A stretch of DNA of 64,000 nucleotides from contig NZ_BBQZ01000005.1 in assembly GCF_000974805.1 (NCBI RefSeq), forward strand, positions 1 to 64,000, read 5' to 3'. This DNA is from Demequina salsinemoris. Its GTDB lineage: Bacteria > Actinomycetota > Actinomycetes > Actinomycetales > Demequinaceae. A program made the position numbers and the translations under genes. Under the pieces are notes generated by a model. That model was not told the DNA's origin, ran no database searches, and worked only from the letters and a program-made list of their open reading frames with translations. Positions 1-6,646 of the stretch are shown one piece after another (the stretch's first letter is position 1; every line of letters begins with the position of its first letter).

Positions 1-278
1 TCTGTGGCGACGAGCAGCCCCACCACGAAGGATGCGGTCACGATGGCCGCAATGATCGCCAACCACTTCGCCTGCGTACCGTCAGAGACGTCGCGCGTGG
101 CAAGTACGAGCGCACCGGCAAAGGCTGCGAGACCGGCCAGCGCGAACAGTGCTGCGCCCGCCTCAAGCGCCGGGATCTGTGTGCACGCGACGAGCGCTGA
201 TCCCAGCAGCGCAGCCGCAGCGACGCCGTAGCTCCTGTGTGGTCGTGCGGCTGCGAGACCGCCATTTTCGAGCTTCAT
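1..278 (-). CDS. Small integral membrane protein, cut by the window edge
   Basis: The frame is open from an ATG at 278 to the left edge, giving 92 visible residues with no stop. A purine-rich ribosome site (AGGGGGAA) lies 5 nt before the ATG. After a short polar N-terminus (MKLENGG) the protein has about three hydrophobic stretches, near residues 18-34, 37-58 and 70-92, so it is probably a polytopic membrane protein. It is transcribed away from the pilus operon. No family is recognised and the function is unknown; the C-terminus lies outside the window. Confidence 0.55.
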   Translation of the reverse strand, partial: MKLENGGLAAARPHRSYGVAAAALLGSALVACTQIPALEAGAALFALAGLAAFAGALVLATRDVSDGTQAKWLAIIAAIVTASFVVGLLVAT

Positions 279-614
279 GTGTTCCCCCTGAATCGTCGTC
301 GAAATGCGGTGGAATGTACCGCCGCGTACGCAAATTAGCAGGGGGAACGAAGGGACGCAACACTGAGTGTCATTGGTGATATGTCACGGAAAAGTGCGCG
401 CCTGAAGCAGCCCACAATCGACCCGTGCTGCGCCCCGGCGGGCTCACGGCGGAGGGCGGTTTCGACCTCGAATCGGATTCTGACCTAATATCGGTCGCCT
501 GCATTGACCTGACCTGCGCCGCTGGTGTCCACGGCGGCTGGAGGGGCGCGAGTTGTCCACAGATGCCCGGAACCCTCTGGCACACGGCGTCCTGTTTGCT
601 TAGTTTGTCCCTTC
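279..614. other. Intergenic region between the membrane protein and tadA
   Basis: No convincing gene is seen here. The region must hold the divergent promoters of the leftward membrane protein and the rightward pilus operon. A -10-like TAATAT is at 486-491 and a second, better placed one directly before tadA. A GTG at 525 is in frame with tadA but has no ribosome site, and the extra residues do not look like a TadA N-terminus. Confidence 0.4.
601..606 (+). promoter_or_regulatory. Candidate leaderless -10 box of tadA
   Basis: TAGTTT is followed by 8 nt and then the ATG at 615. This is the spacing expected for a leaderless actinobacterial transcript. It supports the 615 start, which has no Shine-Dalgarno sequence. 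No good -35 is visible. Confidence 0.4.
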
Positions 615-1025
615 ATGGGGGCGGAGACGCTGGCGCTGCTCGAGGAGCAGGTGCGCGCGCAAATTCGCGAGCGGGGAGTCGACCCGCTGCGCGAGCGCGA
701 GGCCGTGCGCGCCCTCGTGGACGATGCGCTGGCCGAGTGGGGCGAGCGGGCGCTCGCCGGTACGGTGGTTCCGGTCGAGGATCCGGCCGAGGCGTCGCGT
801 GCGGTGCTGGCCAATGTCGCTGGTCTGGGCCCGCTCCAGCAGTATCTGGATGATCCAGACATAGAGGAAATTTGGGTCAACGAGCCTTCCTCCGTCTTCG
901 TGGCGAGGAAGGGCGTGCCCGAGCTCACCACCACGATCCTCACCGACGCGCAAGTGCGCGACCTCGTGGAGCAGATGCTCAAGCTCTCAGGACGCAGGCT
1001 CGATCTGTCCAAACGCAAGTTTTGA
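615..1025 (+). pseudogene. tadA: tadA 5' part, pilus ATPase interrupted by the mobile element
   Basis: This is the N-terminal part of a TadA/CpaF-type secretion ATPase, the cytoplasmic motor of the Tad pilus. It contains the typical region before the nucleotide-binding core (LGPLQQYLDDPDIEEIWVNE, then SGRRLDLS). Genuine tadA sequence stops at the CT dinucleotide at 1005-1006. The element then adds four foreign codons (Lys-Arg-Lys-Phe) and a stop at 1023-1025. The truncated product of about 136 residues lacks the Walker motifs and cannot be an active motor. Joining position 1006 to 9253 restores one frame through Arg-Leu-Asp-Leu-Ser-Ser-Pro-Phe-Val-Asp, so the disruption should be reversible by excision. 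Confidence 0.9.
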
Positions 1026-1029
1026 CATA
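1005..1029 (+). other. attL of the tadA element
   Basis: The crossover dinucleotide CT is at 1005-1006. Element-side DNA follows: 15 nt, then the arm TTGACATA at 1022-1029. The bases before CT are tadA codons. The mirrored arm TATGTCAA lies exactly 15 nt from CT in attR, so the rebuilt attP is a symmetric 48-bp site. Confidence 0.75.
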
Positions 1030-1033
1030 CAGG

Positions 1034-1059
1034 ATTCTTTGCGGATTTCTACAAAGAAT
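1034..1059. repeat. 8-bp inverted repeat at the element's left end
   Basis: ATTCTTTG (1034-1041) and CAAAGAAT (1052-1059) are perfect inverted arms around a 10-nt loop, just inside attL. Its position suggests a binding site for integrase or excisionase, or a small hairpin. Function is inferred only from position. Confidence 0.4.
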
Positions 1060-1065
1060 ATTGCC

Positions 1066-1079
1066 GCATTTACCAGGTG
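1066..1079 (+). repeat. GCATTTACCAGGTG, copy 1 of a dispersed element repeat
   Basis: The same 14 bases occur in inverse orientation at 5632-5645, before the excisionase/RepA operon. Two copies of a 14-mer in one 8-kb element suggest a shared protein-binding site, for example for the HTH protein encoded at 5246-5488. Confidence 0.45.
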
Positions 1080-1197
1080 CTTTGCTTCGATTCTTCACCG
1101 TTGGTCGCGCTGCTGGCGGGCTCTGCGCAAGTCGAGTTGATGTGAAGTTGCTGGCGAGCCCTCCTCAACAACGGGAATGAGCCCTAGTATCCGTGCC

Positions 1198-1749
1198 ATG
1201 AGCGAAGCGCCGGTCCTTACAGTCACCTCTCATATCGCGGGCAAGAATGCGAAGGTTCGTGTCTATCCCGACCGTGTCGAGTGGGAGCGTCCCAAGTCGA
1301 TTTCGGGTGGGAAAATGACCGCTGCGATTCTGACGGCAGGGATGTCTGCGGCAGTCACTGGCGGAGTCACAAACCGTAGGGGTGCCGGTACTGAGATGAT
1401 CCCCATGCGGTCGATCACTTCTGTGACGACCAGGCGGGACACTATGATCAACGACTCTGTGATCATCGTCACGAGCGGCAACACCATCGACCTGCGTTGC
1501 TCGAAGGCTGAGGCAGAGCAACTCCGTGTCGCGATCATGCAGGGCATCAACGGCACTCTCTCCGCTGCTCCTGCGGTGCAGGCATACTCCGCGCCTGCCG
1601 TGCCGATGGCTGGCGCGGTCCCACCCCCGCCGCCGCCCGCCCCTGTGCCGACGAACCTTCCCCCGGCCGACTGGTATGCCGACCCCAAGGGTGAGGCTCG
1701 TCTGCGCTACTGGGACGGCGCAGTCTGGACGGACCACACCGCTCCCTAG
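1198..1749 (+). CDS. DUF2510-domain protein with PH-like N-terminus
   Basis: A protein of 183 residues. The first ~110 residues form a compact beta-rich stretch (VLTVTSHIAGKNAKVRVYPD and so on), resembling PH-like domains in actinobacterial phage and element proteins. A Pro/Ala linker with PPPPPPAP follows. The C-terminal ~28 residues (PADWYADPKGEARLRYWDG, then VWTDH) match the DUF2510 pattern of paired Trp-Tyr and Tyr-Trp-Asp motifs. The start at 1198 is chosen because TAGTAT (1185-1190) lies 7 nt upstream, a leaderless arrangement; an ATG at 1177 is an alternative. It is the leftmost gene of the element. Its function is unknown. Confidence 0.7.
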   Translation: MSEAPVLTVTSHIAGKNAKVRVYPDRVEWERPKSISGGKMTAAILTAGMSAAVTGGVTNRRGAGTEMIPMRSITSVTTRRDTMINDSVIIVTSGNTIDLRCSKAEAEQLRVAIMQGINGTLSAAPAVQAYSAPAVPMAGAVPPPPPPAPVPTNLPPADWYADPKGEARLRYWDGAVWTDHTAP

Positions 1750-1766
1750 GCTGACCTCGACGGCCT

Positions 1767-2675
1767 CTACGCGAGGCTCTCGCGCAACTGCTCCACGTCC
1801 TCGATGTGGTGCCACGGGTGCTCGTTGGGGCCGATTCCTGGCATGGCTGCCCATCCCTTGAGGCCCACCAACTCGGTCGCGGTGAGGCTCTTGCGTCGCA
1901 CCCCGAGGTGGAGGATCAGGGATCGCTCCATCGCGGTGGGGCCGATGGAGCCGACCTCTTCGTGAGCGAGCTGACACGTCGGGCACAGGTGGCCCGACTG
2001 ACGCTCTGGTGAGCGCCTTCCGCCTAGCGCGCTGGCTGTGAAGGTCACAGGGGTCCAGACGTGCTCCGCCTGGCTCGGCGGCGCGTACACCGAGCCCACG
2101 CCGCACATCGCGCACCCCGCAGTCTCTACGGGGCACGGCGTCGGCATGGGGCGCTCGGTGGCGCGTGCCAGGAGAGCCGCGAGGGCATCCCGCGCGGCCT
2201 GCCGCTGCCGCTCGGTCACGTGCTCCCAACGGGTCTCATTGCGGTCGTCCTCCTGGGCGTCAGCGAGGGTGAACGGCGCGTACCGCGCCGCCCACCTTGC
2301 GTCCATGCCTGCCTGGCTCATGAAGTCCACGAAGCGAAGAATCTCGCGCGCGGACTTCATGCGCGGCCGGCGAGCCCCGATCAACTCCAAGGCGTTGAGA
2401 CCTGACTCCACGCGGTGCAGGGCGACGTCTCCCAGGACGCGCGACACGGCAGGGTGGGCACTCACGAGCGCGAGCGCCTCCTGCCGCCTCTCCCAGCACG
2501 AGGGGCACCACGTCATGTCGTAGCCCTCGCTGCGCTGGTCCGCCGCCAGGCGCGGGCGTCCTGGTGCCGGGCGGCGGCCCAGGCTGATGAACCGCTCGAT
2601 GCGGCCCGGCGTCGCGTCCACGCCGCACCACAGGCAAGCCAGGGTGTCCGTGGCATCCATGATCCTTGCGCTCAC
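1767..2675 (-). CDS. Element protein with four CxxC zinc-ribbon motifs
   Basis: A protein of 302 residues starting at GTG 2675, chosen because AAGGAGGG lies 7-8 nt upstream; an ATG at 2660 is weaker. Four CxxC pairs are visible in order: CLWC near residue 14, CPSC, CAMC and CPTC, which suggests two zinc-binding modules. The C-terminus (MPGIGPNEHPWHHIEDVEQL) is Trp/His rich. It is the last gene of a three-gene leftward operon, and its GTG overlaps the upstream stop (GTGA). I know no family for it. Nucleic-acid binding or a structural role is plausible, but no catalytic motif is evident. Confidence 0.7.
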   Translation of the reverse strand: MSARIMDATDTLACLWCGVDATPGRIERFISLGRRPAPGRPRLAADQRSEGYDMTWCPSCWERRQEALALVSAHPAVSRVLGDVALHRVESGLNALELIGARRPRMKSAREILRFVDFMSQAGMDARWAARYAPFTLADAQEDDRNETRWEHVTERQRQAARDALAALLARATERPMPTPCPVETAGCAMCGVGSVYAPPSQAEHVWTPVTFTASALGGRRSPERQSGHLCPTCQLAHEEVGSIGPTAMERSLILHLGVRRKSLTATELVGLKGWAAMPGIGPNEHPWHHIEDVEQLRESLA

Positions 2676-2899
2676 GAGCGGCCCTCCTTGACCTCGGGGG
2701 AGCCCAGGAACTCCACGAGGTCGCGCGCCTCCTCGGCGTCGATGCCGAGCGACCGCAGGGTGCGGTCGGCGGCGCGCCTGGGGCGCGGCACGCGCTCTAC
2801 GCGGGCGCGCAGGCCGCGCGCCTCGCGCTCGCGGTTCAACTCGGCCATGACGAACTCGGCATTGCTGAGTCGGTCGCGGGGCGGGATCCACTGGGTCAT
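2672..2899 (-). CDS. Hypothetical small basic element protein
   Basis: A protein of 75 residues from an ATG at 2899 that overlaps the upstream gene's stop (ATGA), with its own stop overlapping the next gene's GTG. It is Arg/Glu rich and looks helical (LSNAEFVMAELNREREARGL, then a basic stretch). No motif is recognised. The tight coupling on both sides argues that it is a real middle gene of the 3258-1767 operon. Confidence 0.55.
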   Translation of the reverse strand: MTQWIPPRDRLSNAEFVMAELNREREARGLRARVERVPRPRRAADRTLRSLGIDAEEARDLVEFLGSPEVKEGRS

Positions 2900-3258
2900 G
2901 ACTTCTCCTCGGGGTTGGTGGTGTCGGTCGGGCTCGCCTTGGTGGCGGCGTCGTGCATGCGTGCCACGGCGTTGATGTGATCCTCGACGCGCTTGCGTGC
3001 CCGCTTACGCTTGCGGGCTGCGTAGGCCGCGCGCTCGGCGCGGGCATGAGCCAGGGCAGCCGCACGGTTCCTGGCGGGGCGGGTGCGGCGCTCCCGGTCC
3101 ATGCGGGCCTCGCACACGTCGGGCGCGTGTGGGTCGCAGTACTCGCCCACGGCTGCGCCGTGGAGGCTGCAGGGAACCTCCAGGGTCTGCGTGAGGGCGC
3201 GGATCGCGGCGGCGCGAATCTCAAGGTTGCTCAGCAGGTGAGGGCGGCGCTCAGGCAT
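2896..3258 (-). CDS. Hypothetical element protein with Cys/His cluster and basic coil
   Basis: A protein of 120 residues from ATG 3258, first gene of a leftward operon. The N-terminal half has a Cys/His cluster (CSLHGAAVGEYCDPHAPDVC) that could bind zinc, similar to small zinc-finger proteins of actinobacterial phages. The middle is a strongly basic, probably helical stretch rich in Arg, Ala and Lys. It is transcribed divergently from the 48-residue gene at 3356. The function is unknown; binding of DNA or RNA is a guess from composition. Confidence 0.55.
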   Translation of the reverse strand: MPERRPHLLSNLEIRAAAIRALTQTLEVPCSLHGAAVGEYCDPHAPDVCEARMDRERRTRPARNRAAALAHARAERAAYAARKRKRARKRVEDHINAVARMHDAATKASPTDTTNPEEKS

Positions 3259-3301
3259 GGCTGCCTCCCGCGATGCGTGCGGCAGGGTCCGATCGCCGAA
3301 A

Positions 3302-3312
3302 CTGTACTACAG
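3302..3312. promoter_or_regulatory. Small palindrome in the divergent promoter region
   Basis: CTGTACTACAG is an inverted repeat (CTGTA-C-TACAG) in the 97-bp gap between the divergent starts at 3258 and 3356. This is the expected place for a repressor site. No partner protein can be assigned. Confidence 0.3.
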
Positions 3313-3355
3313 AGCCATACTTAGGTGACGTGTCAACTAACGAATGGAGAGTCTC

Positions 3356-3502
3356 ATGAACGCCGCCCAGGCCACCCGCTCGTTCATCGCCCTGAGCCGG
3401 ATCACCGACGCCGCTGAGAAGCGTGCCGCCCTGGCAACACACTTCGACCAGTACGTGCAGCCCGCTTCCGTCTGCCGACTGCACCCGTCGGCTTCCGCCT
3501 GA
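3356..3502 (+). CDS. 48-residue hypothetical element protein
   Basis: A short frame from ATG 3356 to TGA 3500-3502, with a good ribosome site (ATGGAGAG, 5-6 nt upstream). The product begins MNAAQATRSFIALSRITDAA and looks helical and soluble. It is the only rightward gene between two leftward operons and ends just before a strong hairpin. The case rests on its own ribosome site, the divergent promoter gap and the terminator at its end. Such genes are sometimes small regulators; nothing in the sequence proves that. Confidence 0.45.
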   Translation: MNAAQATRSFIALSRITDAAEKRAALATHFDQYVQPASVCRLHPSASA

Positions 3503-3512
3503 GGGGGCGTGA

Positions 3513-3584
3513 CTAAGCGTGTAGGGGAAGTGTGTCCACGCTTCCAAAGGAAGCGTGTGTGCACACTTTCCCCGACACACTTAG
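3513..3584. terminator. Long inverted repeat between convergent genes
   Basis: A near-continuous stem. CTAAGCGTGT (3513-3522) pairs with ACACACTTAG (3575-3584), then GGGGAAGTGTG with the CACACTTTCCCC side, then CACGCTTCC with GGAAGCGTG around an AAA loop at 3546-3548. It sits between the stops of the 48-residue gene (3502) and the RepA-like gene (3581), so it probably terminates transcription from both sides. At about 72 nt it is much longer than needed for that. Confidence 0.7.
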
Positions 3585-4876
3585 ATCACCTCCCCGTCAG
3601 GACGGTTGCCAGCGATGGGAACAGCCCAGTAGGCATGACCACCTCCGCGAGCAGGGCGGGTGCCGACCTCGATGCGTCCTGCGTCGATCAGGCGCTTCGT
3701 GGCGGCCGTGATGGCGGCAGGGGCGCCGCCGATCTGACGGACCTCGCGAGCAGTGGGGCGGTTGCCCTTGGCGTTCTCGGACTGGATGAACGCGAAGAGC
3801 CGCTCGTCCTCGCTCGTGGCCTTGGCGGAGCGGTCGGGCTCGATCACTGAGAGCTCGTCCGAGTTGCTGCTCTTCCGCGCATGCTGGGTGATCGTCATGC
3901 GCCCCTCCACGAGGTCAACTCGCTCGGGGCCGAAAGGCACGCCACCGAGCCGGGGCTCCACCCTGAACCTGCGCTGAGCACGGGCGTTGTCCTGAGCCTT
4001 GGTGTAGGTCCACAGGCCATCGGGCCCCGCCTGCGCTTCCACGCCTCCCATCAGGTGATCGCCCGCGAGGGTCGTGTGGCCGGTCACGAGAGCGTTCGGT
4101 ACTCCGAGCGCACGGCACAACTGGCGGAAGCGCGCGTACCAGGGGCCGTAACGGTCGGTCGTGCCGCCAAGGATCGCCGTCAGTCCGTCCACGACGATCG
4201 CGATGGGAGTCGGCGCATCGTCGTCCCCATCGCAGTCCTCGCACGGAATCATGCGCTGAAGCCACATTTCGAAGATCGCGTCGTCCGTGAGGTCGAAGAC
4301 CTGCGGCCCTCCGAGCTCCTCCAGGTGCTCGACGCGGACGAAGTTGCTCCACGGCTCGGTGTCCTCGTCGAAGTCGCCCAACCCGGTTGCCAGCAGTGCC
4401 GCCTCGAAGTCCTCCGGTGGAGTCTCAGCGTTGATGACCAGCACCCTGCGGTCCTTCTCGTCGTAGTCCAACGTCGCGGGCTCGAAGTGGTCGAGGAAGC
4501 GGTAGTCATCGATGAGCAGCGCCGCCACGTAGTCCGCGATCAGCAGGGTCTTGCCCACCTTCGGCGGGCCGCCGAGCATCGGGATCGTGCCGTACTTCTG
4601 GAGCCCAGGGATCAGCCACCTCGACTCAGCCCTAGCGCCGGGCCTCTCTCCGAGAGTCCGTGGCCTGGGCATGTGGTCGTAGCGCCCCTCCAGCCTCGCC
4701 AGCAGGCGCTCGCGGGCTGCGCCGAGAATCTCCTCGTCCGTGTCATCGCTCATGAAGTGCCCGCGCTCTGCGATATCGGCGAATGAACCGAACGAGGCGA
4801 GGCTTGTACGAAGGCCAGGCCAACCGTCCTCTTCGGTGAAGTCGAAGGGCTTGCCGTCAAGGGATACCCACATCAT
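3581..4876 (-). CDS. RepA-like AAA ATPase of the element
   Basis: A protein of 431 residues. Residues 102-110 (GGPPKVGKT) form a Walker A and residues 225-230 (IAIVVD) a Walker B, in a RecA-like fold of the RepA/AAA_25 type found in replication or helicase proteins of plasmids, satellites and integrative elements. A C-terminal region of about 90 residues (SEDERLFAFIQSENAKG, then REVRQIGGAPAAITAATKRL) resembles a winged helix. Its start overlaps the stop of the 90-residue zinc-ribbon gene (ATGA). It is probably the element's replication ATPase, though no primase or origin is recognised. It ends inside the long hairpin. Confidence 0.75.
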   Translation of the reverse strand: MMWVSLDGKPFDFTEEDGWPGLRTSLASFGSFADIAERGHFMSDDTDEEILGAARERLLARLEGRYDHMPRPRTLGERPGARAESRWLIPGLQKYGTIPMLGGPPKVGKTLLIADYVAALLIDDYRFLDHFEPATLDYDEKDRRVLVINAETPPEDFEAALLATGLGDFDEDTEPWSNFVRVEHLEELGGPQVFDLTDDAIFEMWLQRMIPCEDCDGDDDAPTPIAIVVDGLTAILGGTTDRYGPWYARFRQLCRALGVPNALVTGHTTLAGDHLMGGVEAQAGPDGLWTYTKAQDNARAQRRFRVEPRLGGVPFGPERVDLVEGRMTITQHARKSSNSDELSVIEPDRSAKATSEDERLFAFIQSENAKGNRPTAREVRQIGGAPAAITAATKRLIDAGRIEVGTRPARGGGHAYWAVPIAGNRPDGEVI

Positions 4877-5145
4877 TCGCCCCTCTCGCGGTTCTCACGC
4901 GCGGCGGCTGCCATGCGCTCGCGAAGCGCGTCTGCCGCCTCGCGGAGGATCGCGTCCATGCGCTCGGTGTCGACTGACTCGCGGTGCTCGCGACCGCGCT
5001 CCCACGCTGCGTCACTCTTGGCCCTTCCGGCGCACTTGACGGAGCAGAACTTCCGCGCGGAGCCCTGCCAGGGGTGGAAAGTCGTGCCGCACTGGAGGCA
5101 GGTGTGCGGCGTGGCGAGGCGGTGAGGGTTGGTGCGCTCGCTCAT
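4873..5145 (-). CDS. Zinc-ribbon element protein
   Basis: A protein of 90 residues from ATG 5145, overlapping the upstream stop. It shows a CLQC pair and then CSVKC about 16 residues later (a Cys4 ribbon), followed by a charged helical tail (RMDAILREAADALRERMAAA). Small Cys4 proteins like this are common next to element replication ATPases and may bind DNA. It is co-transcribed with the HTH protein and the RepA-like ATPase. The exact role is unknown. Confidence 0.6.
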   Translation of the reverse strand: MSERTNPHRLATPHTCLQCGTTFHPWQGSARKFCSVKCAGRAKSDAAWERGREHRESVDTERMDAILREAADALRERMAAAARENRERGE

Positions 5146-5249
5146 GACCCCGCCTTCCTCGTGACGGTGGACAAGAGCGCGGCCACCCGCCTGCACTGCT
5201 CGTCCGTGAGACGAGGCAGCGAGGGCGGGGGAGTGACCGGGGCGCTCAC
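5142..5249 (-). CDS. 35-residue hypothetical protein in the element operon
   Basis: Starts at GTG 5249 inside the stop of the excisionase-like gene (GTGA) and ends inside the next ATG (ATGA). The product is MSAPVTPPPSLPRLTDEQCR followed by VAALLSTVTRKAGS. Only the precise overlaps on both sides and the absence of any other gene in this gap support it. It could instead be a spacer that carries ribosomes through the operon. Confidence 0.35.
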   Translation of the reverse strand: MSAPVTPPPSLPRLTDEQCRRVAALLSTVTRKAGS

Positions 5250-5488
5250 TGCTCGGCCTCGACGGGCATCGGCACGATGCGGCCACGAGCGCCGCGCACG
5301 CGACCGTCCCGCATCTGCGTGCGCGGGCGGACCTTGAGCGCGTGCTCGATCTCGTCGAGGTCGTACAGCACCTCGCCGGTGCCGTCCCGGTATCCGTTGA
5401 TGTAGCCCGAGCCGTGCCAGTTCGAGACGGTGCGCTCTGAGACGTTGAAATAGTGAGCCACGACGGGCTTCTTGAGGTAGCGAGCCAT
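5246..5488 (-). CDS. Excisionase-like helix-turn-helix protein
   Basis: A protein of 80 residues whose first ~50 residues read as a MerR/excisionase-type helix-turn-helix (VVAHYFNVSERTVSNWHGSG), ending in the tyrosine- and aspartate-rich segment common to HTH_17 proteins (EVLYDLDEIEHAL). It is the first gene of the 5488-3581 operon. It could be the recombination directionality factor that turns the integrase towards excision, or the operon's repressor; sequence alone does not separate these. The long upstream region (5489-5888) contains the 14-bp repeat shared with the left end, a candidate binding site. Confidence 0.6.
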   Translation of the reverse strand: MARYLKKPVVAHYFNVSERTVSNWHGSGYINGYRDGTGEVLYDLDEIEHALKVRPRTQMRDGRVRGARGRIVPMPVEAEQ

Positions 5489-5888
5489 GAGGGCATGCCT
5501 TTCGGGACCTAGTGAGTCCCGGGTGCATCCCGTTGGCCGACTCGGATCGCGTCGCGACCCTCAGACCCCCGCCGAATTGGCCCCGGCAGGCGAACCGTCG
5601 TTGTGTTACTTGGCGTGGCACATTTGTGTCACACCTGGTAAATGCCTACTTCCATTCTAGCTTCCGGCGCGACTGTGCGCCAGCGCCTCATCTGCCCGTT
5701 TCGAGCTGCTGAAACGCTCTGTGCTGGGTTCTGACCTGCGAAACAGGCAGATGACGCCCTGGTGCACACTCGCTGATTTTCGGGCGGCAGGGCGTTCGTT
5801 CTGATTTTCGGGACGACCGCCTCGTGCGCGACGCGTTCCGGCGCGTGGTGCCGGTCCCCACGTCAGGCCTCTGCATTAGCGTGGCCGC
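5489..5888. other. Divergent control region of the element
   Basis: A 400-bp gap between the leftward replication operon and the rightward HEPN gene. It is less GC-rich than its surroundings around 5600-5670 and contains the inverted 14-mer copy (5632-5645). A leaderless -10 (TAGCGT, 5877-5882) precedes the ATG at 5889 by 6 nt. No gene is visible. It is a natural place for an origin or operators, but I see no iterons. Confidence 0.4.
5632..5645 (-). repeat. GCATTTACCAGGTG, copy 2, inverse orientation
   Basis: Reads CACCTGGTAAATGC on the + strand. It is identical to 1066-1079 on the other strand and lies about 145 bp before the HTH gene start. Confidence 0.45.
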
Positions 5889-6515
5889 ATGGACCTCGAC
5901 AGCAGGCCGACACTCACGAAAGCGCTGGAAGGCAACCTCCCGAGCGCTCTAGCGGACATGGCCTCGTATCTTGCTGACCTGAACGCTGCCCGCTGGGCGC
6001 TTTGGGAGATGGACAACCACCAAGACCAGGAGATGCTTCAGGCACTGTGGGAGTGCGCGGTGGTGCGTTACACCCGAGTCTTTCAGAAGGGAGTGAGGTC
6101 GCGCCGGACCCCGCTCAACTGGAAGCGCATCGAGAGCGTGCTGACGGACGCGCAGTTGGCCCAACATCGAGAGGTCCTCAACGTGCGCGACAAGCACGTG
6201 GCGCACTCGGTGAACCACGATGAGCAGCCAAAGGCCGTGATCTTTCTCGCTGACACAGAGGACGGCAGTGAGCGTGAGTTCCTCGCCGTCGGGTCGGCTG
6301 TCTACAACCGCCGCGTCTTCCATGCGGGCGCTGCCGACCCGTTCGTGGACCTCGTCGAGGAGGTTCGGTCGATCATCGTGGCGCAGTACCGGCTCCTGCG
6401 CGTCGAAATCGAAGAACACGTCCGCAAGATGGATCTGGACGACCTGTACGAGGGCAGAGACCTCTACTTCGACGGCCTGGAAGATCGCGATCCTGGGAAG
6501 AGCCGCAAGCACTAG
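5889..6515 (+). CDS. HEPN-like (AbiU2-type) cargo protein
   Basis: A soluble protein of 208 residues, mostly helical. Residues 94-107 (EVLNVRDKHVAHSV) contain Arg-x5-His (R100, H106), the catalytic pattern of HEPN ribonucleases, in the Arg-Asp-Lys-His-x-Ala-His form typical of AbiU2-like proteins. HEPN proteins are often toxins or abortive-infection effectors. The gene has its own leaderless promoter (TAGCGT, 6 nt spacing) and is followed, 131 bp later, by a membrane protein gene in the same direction. It is probably element cargo rather than a core function. Assignment rests on the motif and helical character, so a non-catalytic HEPN fold is possible. Confidence 0.55.
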   Translation: MDLDSRPTLTKALEGNLPSALADMASYLADLNAARWALWEMDNHQDQEMLQALWECAVVRYTRVFQKGVRSRRTPLNWKRIESVLTDAQLAQHREVLNVRDKHVAHSVNHDEQPKAVIFLADTEDGSEREFLAVGSAVYNRRVFHAGAADPFVDLVEEVRSIIVAQYRLLRVEIEEHVRKMDLDDLYEGRDLYFDGLEDRDPGKSRKH

Positions 6516-6646
6516 TGGATTGCACACTGGGTGTCGAGCAGGGTGGTTGGTGACCCTGAATTCGGCGAGCGCCCGCGTGCTCCCAGTTCAAGCGGTGAAC
6601 CGTAGTAGCCGAAGAAGTACGGGGGACGAGGGCCGAGGGGGCGAGA

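Noticed and set aside
525..614. In-frame extension of tadA to a GTG at 525
   Set aside because: No ribosome site, and the 30 extra residues do not resemble a TadA N-terminus. The ATG at 615 has a well-placed -10 box for a leaderless transcript.
5489..5888. Replication origin of the element
   Set aside because: The gap is long and less GC-rich, but no iterons or clear AT-rich unwinding region are visible.
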